A DNA stretch of 17,492 bases, from the NCBI GenBank assembly GCA_017436185.1, contig JAFSDP010000015.1, forward strand, positions 1 through 17,492, given 5' to 3'. Positions 13,140 through 17,492 of the stretch are shown in pieces (within the stretch, counting starts at the first letter, position 1; each line of letters starts with the position of its first letter). The position numbers were made by a program, and so were the translations under genes. The notes under the pieces are model-generated. The model was given only the letters and a program-made list of their open reading frames with translations. It was not told where the DNA came from and did no database searches. Source of the stretch: Alistipes sp. (GTDB lineage Bacteria > Bacteroidota > Bacteroidia > Bacteroidales > Rikenellaceae).

Positions 13140-15524
13140 CTCCTTGACGCTGTGCAGCTCCACCGGCCCGAACATTCCCGAGGGAAGCAGGGGCGAATCG
13201 GCACGGAAGAATTTGAAGATATAGAACGACTTGCGGCCCTGCGAGGGGCGAGGCTCACCGTTGAGCAGCCACTCGGGGAGTTTGGCCATATACTGTCCTG
13301 CTACGGGGCTGCCCGGGGCAAAGGTGTAGGCCAGCGTTTCGCCCCACTCCACATCGTCAGGCTCCTGTTCGTCGCCAATCATTCGGTTGGGCCACAGGTT
13401 GGTCACCTCCACCTCGATGCGATTCCTGCCCCGCTTCAAGGCTTCGGTGATGTCGCACACAAAGGGGGCCTTCCACAGCAAGGGGAAGGGGATGCCATTG
13501 ACCGTCACACGGGCCATATTCTTCACCTCGCCCAACGAGAGCAGGAGGCGTTCGGCTTGTCGGAGTTGGTCTCGTTTCAGGGTCAGCTCGAAACGATAGG
13601 TGGCGGTCCCCGAATAGTACTTCAACTCCTTTTCGTTTAGTTCGGTCCACGAGGTGAGCGAATCCAACACCACCGTGCGCTCTTCTTGTGTAAAATCGAC
13701 CTTCCAAGGCCCTCTGACCGCCATTCGATGGACCGTTTGGTGGGCTTTCGGAGTCGGCTTAGTCTGCCCCTTTTCACGCAGAATAATGAAGCGTGAGCCG
13801 TAAGGCTCGATGGTCAGCGGCGAGCCGTCGTAGGCATACATCGCTTGGGTGTAGGGGTCCCACACCTCGGCCGTGCGCCCCTTTCGGGGCAGGTGTAGCG
13901 TGTCGGTTTGGGGTAGGTCGGTGGGGTTGCAGAGGAAGTAGATGTCGGTTTGACCATCGGTGCGACGATAGCTCTTGAAGTGAGGGAGTGCGGGCAGTTG
14001 CTCCTTAGCAGGCACGCCTCGCTGCAAGAGGGATTGGCAACGGGCCATATAGCCGAACAGCTCCTTCGCACCACCTGCTTTCCACCAGGTCTGTCCGGGG
14101 ACAAATTGCGTGCCCCAAATGCCGAACGACATACTCGGCGAGACGTGGGGCCACGGATTGGCGGCTCCGGCGTGGAGCATCATCCGATTGACACCCGTGC
14201 AGAAGGCCCTATCGCAGACCGCCTTCAACGATTGCGGGTCATCCTGCCACGCCTTGAGCGGCCAGCAGGTGAAGGCCTCGGCGTAGAGCAGTGGGCGTTG
14301 CAGATGGCGCATCACCTGCTCGTGTCGTCCCATATCACGCCAACCCCAATCGGGGTAGGTCCAGAACTCGGTGGCAATATCTGCCCCCTTCGAAGCCTCC
14401 AAGATGCGGTAGATGTCAAGCACACGGAAAGGGCGCTGTCCGCCCGTGCCGTAGGGCTCGATGAGGAGCGTCAGGCCGGGGGTCTGCTGCGCCAACTCGG
14501 TCATATAGCCGTAGTAGTTCTCGGCAAACAGTTCTTGGATGGTCTGCTCCCAGTCCTGTTGGAATCGGCGGCTCTGCCGCTCGTCGCCCACCTGCTTGCA
14601 CCGCCCCGCCATATAGGGAAGGTAGGGCGTCAGGTCGTAGCCGCGGCGTTTGTGAAACTCCGCAGGCAACACCCCGCTCCAGGTCTGGCCGCCTGCCTCG
14701 TAACTATCTATCTCGAAGTGGGTAAAGGTCGTTCCTGCGTGGGGGCCGGCCAGGTCGATGACCATCTGCGGATAGCCCTGCCAGAACTTCAGCACCGCCT
14801 CACGGCTCAGTTTGTCGCACTCCAAGCCCCGACCCGACTCGGGCGACTGCGACTGGTTGGTCCTGCCGAGGGTCGTTTGGCCGATACGCAGCACCACATA
14901 GTCGTTCGGCAACGCCTCGGGGAGTTGCAATAGTTCCGCTTGTCGGTCGAAATGGCTCGTCAGCAGTTTGACCTCGGCGAGCGTAGCCACTGAATCGGCA
15001 GGCACGGCCACCACCGCCACATCTTCGTAGTAGTCCCACGTTTTATCCACCTTGGGACGGGGCAGCTTCAAACTCGTTGCGTCAGAAGCGTCAGCTACGG
15101 CCACCTCGCTATAGATCAACTGCAACATCGAGTAGCGAGGCTCGACGGTGGGGTAGGCACTCGACGACCACCCCGGGCAGTTGTGTGTTCCGAAGGTCAG
15201 CCCCAGACGGGCACACTCGTCCATCGCCCAGCGCATCAAGGCCTTCCATCGTTCGCTGCCGATGGCATTCGTCGGGTCGCTCACCCGTATTTGGTGCGGC
15301 CCGCCAATCTGAAAGTTCTGCACACCGGCCAGCCCCGCCTCCTTGAAGGCTTCCAAGTCGGCCGTAATTCCCTCACGGGTCACCAGGCCATCCATCCATT
15401 GCCAGATGATGATGGGTTTGTGGGCCGCTTTGGGCTGCAAAAAGTCCTGTTCGAGTGTCTGTTGTGCCGACAGGGGAAGTGCGGTGCAAAACACCAATGA
15501 GAGGAACGAGAAGAGCTGTTTCAT
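13134..15524 (-). CDS. GH106-like alpha-L-rhamnosidase, secreted
   Basis: This 796-aa secreted enzyme of the GH106 family probably releases terminal L-rhamnose. The signal peptide is ~1-20 (FCTALPLSAQQ). Family text includes IIIWQWMDGLVTREGITADLEAFKEAGLAGVQ (~38-69), NCPGWSSSAYPTVEPRYSM (~115-133), HFEIDSYEAGGQTWSGVLPAEFHKRRGYDLTPYLP (~269-303), YAEAFTCWPLKAW (~414-426) and GVNRMMLHAG (~444-453). Glu276 (DSYE) and Glu416 (AEAF) are candidate catalytic acids by analogy to BT0986, where Glu461/Glu593 are recalled. A C-terminal GH2-like beta-sandwich (~605-795) includes LSLGEVKNMARVTVNG and APFVCDITEALKRGRNRIEVEVTNLWPNR. It is shorter than ~1100-aa canonical GH106 enzymes, lacking some accessory domains. 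It is transcribed away from SusC and toward the esterase. Rhamnose-capped AGP side chains or RG-I are plausible targets. Confidence 0.88.
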   Translation of the reverse strand: MKQLFSFLSLVFCTALPLSAQQTLEQDFLQPKAAHKPIIIWQWMDGLVTREGITADLEAFKEAGLAGVQNFQIGGPHQIRVSDPTNAIGSERWKALMRWAMDECARLGLTFGTHNCPGWSSSAYPTVEPRYSMLQLIYSEVAVADASDATSLKLPRPKVDKTWDYYEDVAVVAVPADSVATLAEVKLLTSHFDRQAELLQLPEALPNDYVVLRIGQTTLGRTNQSQSPESGRGLECDKLSREAVLKFWQGYPQMVIDLAGPHAGTTFTHFEIDSYEAGGQTWSGVLPAEFHKRRGYDLTPYLPYMAGRCKQVGDERQSRRFQQDWEQTIQELFAENYYGYMTELAQQTPGLTLLIEPYGTGGQRPFRVLDIYRILEASKGADIATEFWTYPDWGWRDMGRHEQVMRHLQRPLLYAEAFTCWPLKAWQDDPQSLKAVCDRAFCTGVNRMMLHAGAANPWPHVSPSMSFGIWGTQFVPGQTWWKAGGAKELFGYMARCQSLLQRGVPAKEQLPALPHFKSYRRTDGQTDIYFLCNPTDLPQTDTLHLPRKGRTAEVWDPYTQAMYAYDGSPLTIEPYGSRFIILREKGQTKPTPKAHQTVHRMAVRGPWKVDFTQEERTVVLDSLTSWTELNEKELKYYSGTATYRFELTLKRDQLRQAERLLLSLGEVKNMARVTVNGIPFPLLWKAPFVCDITEALKRGRNRIEVEVTNLWPNRMIGDEQEPDDVEWGETLAYTFAPGSPVAGQYMAKLPEWLLNGEPRPSQGRKSFYIFKFFRADSPLLPSGMFGPVELHSVKEQ

Positions 15525-15592
15525 AGGGCGAACGGGGTGGCTTGATTAGCGATTAGTTTTCAAATCCTGCCTTCTTAAGGGGATTTCTTCTA

Positions 15593-15600
15593 CAAAATTA
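15593..15600 (-). promoter_or_regulatory. Probable -7 box of the rhamnosidase promoter (TAATTTTG)
   Basis: The minus strand reads TAATTTTG, which fits TAnnTTTG. Transcription would start near 15588 and run to the ATG at 15524. No good TTTG -33 element is found 19-21 nt upstream, so this is moderate evidence only. Confidence 0.42.
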
Positions 15601-15605
15601 GTCAA

Positions 15606-15634
15606 ATAATCCCTTTTTGCCATTTATATAATCC
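15606..15634 (+). repeat. Direct repeat ATAATCC, 22-bp period (candidate operator)
   Basis: ATAATCC occurs at 15606-15612 and again at 15628-15634, exactly 22 bp (about two helical turns) apart. The second copy ends 5 bp before the TTG of the proposed susC -33 box. AraC-type HTH regulators, which the HTCS carries, commonly bind direct half-sites about 21 bp apart beside the promoter, so an HTCS operator is plausible. The repeat is short and AT-rich, so chance is possible. Confidence 0.42.
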
Positions 15635-15639
15635 AAAAG

Positions 15640-15671
15640 TTGGGTAATTGATTTTTTTTGCCCTATCTTTA
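15640..15671 (+). promoter_or_regulatory. Probable susC promoter (TTG-N21-TATCTTTA)
   Basis: TTG at 15640-15642 is followed after 21 nt by TATCTTTA at 15664-15671, one base off TAnnTTTG. The predicted start near 15676 gives a ~37-nt A-rich leader before the susC ATG. An imperfect -7 box is reasonable for an activator-dependent PUL promoter. Confidence 0.55.
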
Positions 15672-15712
15672 TACATTGAAAACCATCTTAAACTAACTAA
15701 ACAAACGAAAAC

Positions 15713-17492
15713 ATGAAACAAAACAACCAAAATTTGTTTTCGGCGTTCGTAAGAAAGATCGCTTTGGCGATTTGTTTCTTAGGTATCTCGACCCTCGCAT
15801 TTGCCCAGTCGCAGGTGAAGGGTACGGTAAAGGATGCCAACGGACTGCCCGTGATCGGTGCCACCGTGATTGTCGATGGCACAACGACCGGTACGACGAC
15901 CGATGCGAACGGCCAATTCGTCCTCAAGGCTGACGATAAGGCCACGCTGATCGTGTCGTATCTCGGTTTCAAGGATGCCCAAGTAGCTGTAGCCGGTAAG
16001 ACGGCTGTTGAGGTTATCCTGGAGGAGGATGCCGCCATGCTTGACGACGTTGTCGTAATCGGTTATGGCGCCATTAAGAAGCGCGACCTGACGGGTTCGG
16101 TAGCTTCGGTGAAGGCCGAGGACTTGATGCGCACCCCGACCGGTAACGTCATGGAGGCTATTCAGGGTCAGGTTGCAGGTTTCGATATCACCCGTTCGAA
16201 TGGTGATGCCGGTGCTTCGATGAAGATGACCATGCGTGGTAACCGCTCGGTAAACGCCACGAATGAGCCGCTCTTTATTATTGATGGTATGGAGGGTTCG
16301 TTTGACGAGCTTAACCCGAACGATATCGCATCGGTCGAGGTACTGAAGGATGCCTCGTCGACGGCTATCTACGGTGCTGCCGGTGCCAACGGTGTTGTTA
16401 TCATCACGACGAAGAACCCCGCCAAGGATAAGTTCTCGATCAACCTCGATGCTTACTATGGTTGGAATGTTCCCTCGAAGTTCCCCGAGCTGAATACGGG
16501 TGAGGCTTACAAGGAGTTCCGTCGCGAGGCTCTTCGTACGGTAGGTCAGTGGAACAGCGCTGCCGACGATGCTACGCTCTTCCCCTCGAACATCCAGTCG
16601 CTTATGGACAATGGCCAGTGGGTTGATTGGGCCGATGAGGCTACGCGCACGGGTCAGACGCAGAGTTACAACGTATCGTCGTCGTATGCCAATGACCGCG
16701 TAAGCTCGTACTTCTCGCTGGGCTACTACAATGTAGAGGGTCAGCTGCCCGATGATGAGCTGACGCGCTATTCGATCCGTGGTAAACTGGACTTCACGCC
16801 TAAGAGCTGGCTGAAGTATGGTGTGAACGTGTATGGTATGTGGCAGGATAACGACAAGCGCTACAGCAAGGTTTGGAACCGTATCCTCTGCACGCCGCCC
16901 CTGGGTACTCCGTATGATGAGACGGGTGAGGTTGTTCCCTTCCCGCTGAACGGCAACACGGCCTACATGTCGCCTATCGCCGATATGGGTTCGGGTCAGT
17001 ATGTAAACAACGTAAAGACGCTCTCGATTGCTCCGCAGGCATACATCGAGATTAAGCCTGTGAAGGGTCTGACGCTGCGCTCGGTATTGGGTGGTTACTT
17101 CCGCAATACGAAGCAGGGCGTTTATATCGGCCCCGATTCGTGGGAGGGTTTGCAGACCGGTACGACGGCTCGTATCCCCAACACGCTGAACTATAACTAC
17201 AAGTGGCAGAACATCCTGACCTACAACATCACGGTTGCTGACGATCACGACTTCACCGTAACCGGTGTGACGGAGTGGACGAAGAACCGCACCGAGGGTG
17301 TTTCGGCTTCGGCTTTCGGTTTCGACTCGAACACCTACGCTTACCACAACATGGGCGCTGCTACGGGTACGCCGACCGTTTCGTCGAACTTCGTAGGTAC
17401 GCAGATGATGTCGTATGCTGCTCGTCTGAACTACTCGTACAAGGGTAAGTACCTCTTGTCGATCAGCAGCCGTTGGGATGGTGCTTCGGTGC
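15713..17492 (+). CDS. SusC-like TonB-dependent outer-membrane receptor, 3'-truncated by window edge
   Basis: The first 593 codons of a SusC/RagA-type transporter, normally ~1000 residues, which imports oligosaccharides with a SusD lipoprotein lid. The ATG at 15713 opens a signal peptide (~1-31, GISTLAFAQS). A carboxypeptidase-D-like plug-preceding domain follows (~34-104, VKGTVKDANGLPVIGATV and the YLGFKD strand), then a TonB box and SusC signature DDVVVIGYGAIKKRDLTGSV (~111-130). The plug domain (~125-235) includes PLFIIDGMEG, SVEVLKDASSTAIYGAAGANGVVIITTK, then beta-barrel strands. There is no STN domain, so ECF anti-sigma signalling is unlikely and HTCS control fits. Codon use shifts here toward GGT, GCT and GTT compared with its neighbours, as expected of a highly expressed protein. 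The frame is open to the last base; a susD partner is expected immediately to the right. Confidence 0.97.
   Translation, partial: MKQNNQNLFSAFVRKIALAICFLGISTLAFAQSQVKGTVKDANGLPVIGATVIVDGTTTGTTTDANGQFVLKADDKATLIVSYLGFKDAQVAVAGKTAVEVILEEDAAMLDDVVVIGYGAIKKRDLTGSVASVKAEDLMRTPTGNVMEAIQGQVAGFDITRSNGDAGASMKMTMRGNRSVNATNEPLFIIDGMEGSFDELNPNDIASVEVLKDASSTAIYGAAGANGVVIITTKNPAKDKFSINLDAYYGWNVPSKFPELNTGEAYKEFRREALRTVGQWNSAADDATLFPSNIQSLMDNGQWVDWADEATRTGQTQSYNVSSSYANDRVSSYFSLGYYNVEGQLPDDELTRYSIRGKLDFTPKSWLKYGVNVYGMWQDNDKRYSKVWNRILCTPPLGTPYDETGEVVPFPLNGNTAYMSPIADMGSGQYVNNVKTLSIAPQAYIEIKPVKGLTLRSVLGGYFRNTKQGVYIGPDSWEGLQTGTTARIPNTLNYNYKWQNILTYNITVADDHDFTVTGVTEWTKNRTEGVSASAFGFDSNTYAYHNMGAATGTPTVSSNFVGTQMMSYAARLNYSYKGKYLLSISSRWDGASV

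Larger units (their letters stand above)
15525..15712. promoter_or_regulatory. Divergent control region between rhamnosidase and susC genes
   Basis: This AT-rich 188-bp region separates the two divergent starts. It carries the proposed susC promoter (15640-15671), a minus-strand -7-like box TAATTTTG (15600-15593) that would give the rhamnosidase a ~60-nt leader, and a direct repeat ATAATCC (15606-15612 and 15628-15634). The contrast with the GC-rich flanks is marked. No ORF or RNA gene is seen. Confidence 0.6.

Noticed and set aside
15779..17347. 522-codon open frame on - opposite susC
   Set aside because: Antisense shadow of a clear SusC reading frame; low-complexity Arg/Ile/Val-rich translation and no family signature.
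1..17492. CRISPR arrays, tRNA/rRNA genes, insertion sequences, phage genes
   Set aside because: No regularly spaced repeats, RNA gene motifs, transposase or phage-like frames were seen; nearly all of the window is accounted for by the genes listed.

Overview
The window looks like a Bacteroidales gut commensal chromosome. A Rikenellaceae/Alistipes-like host is my best guess, from the wording of the SusC-like N-terminus, the fairly high GC content and the heavy use of TCG serine codons; this taxonomic call is inference. Bacteroidetes hallmarks seen directly are a SusC-type TonB-dependent receptor, a one-protein hybrid two-component sensor (HTCS), many signal peptides and lipoproteins, TAnnTTTG-type promoter boxes, and A-rich rather than Shine-Dalgarno leaders.

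Layout. (1) 2-1018 (+): the 3' part of an NtrY-like PAS histidine kinase, cut by the left edge and probably unrelated to the rest. (2) 1180-5487 (-): a full-length HTCS regulator. (3) 5644-13080 (+): a polysaccharide-utilisation operon in this order: BNR_4 beta-propeller enzyme (PL24/PL25/GH145-related), GH105-DUF2264 fusion, secreted nitroreductase, GH43 subfamily 24-like exo-beta-1,3-galactanase lipoprotein, wreck of a GH28 gene, and CE7-type acetylesterase. (4) 13092-13139: a perfect 21-bp-arm bidirectional terminator. (5) 13134-15524 (-): a GH106-like alpha-L-rhamnosidase. (6) 15713-17492 (+): the start of a SusC-like receptor that runs off the right edge; a susD is expected just beyond.

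Working model (inference). The locus is a PUL for an acidic, rhamnose-capped, galactose-rich plant glycan, most likely type II arabinogalactan / gum-arabic-like AGP, or rhamnogalacturonan I with arabinogalactan decorations. The rhamnosidase or the BNR_4 enzyme would remove or cleave rhamnose-glucuronate caps. GH105 would clear 4,5-unsaturated uronate and the DUF2264 half may clear saturated glucuronate. The GH43 enzyme would then erode the exposed beta-1,3-galactan backbone, the esterase would remove acetyl groups, and SusC would import products under HTCS control. The GH28 remnant suggests the locus once also attacked galacturonan and has lost that step.

The most interesting points are the GH105-DUF2264 fusion next to a BNR_4 enzyme, the GH28 internal-deletion scar, a consensus promoter only 8 bp from a start codon, a two-turn direct repeat beside the susC promoter, a secreted flavin oxidoreductase inside a glycan operon, and the terminator that overlaps a stop codon. 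I do not see a wholly new class of system here; the novelty is in the combination and in the regulatory details.
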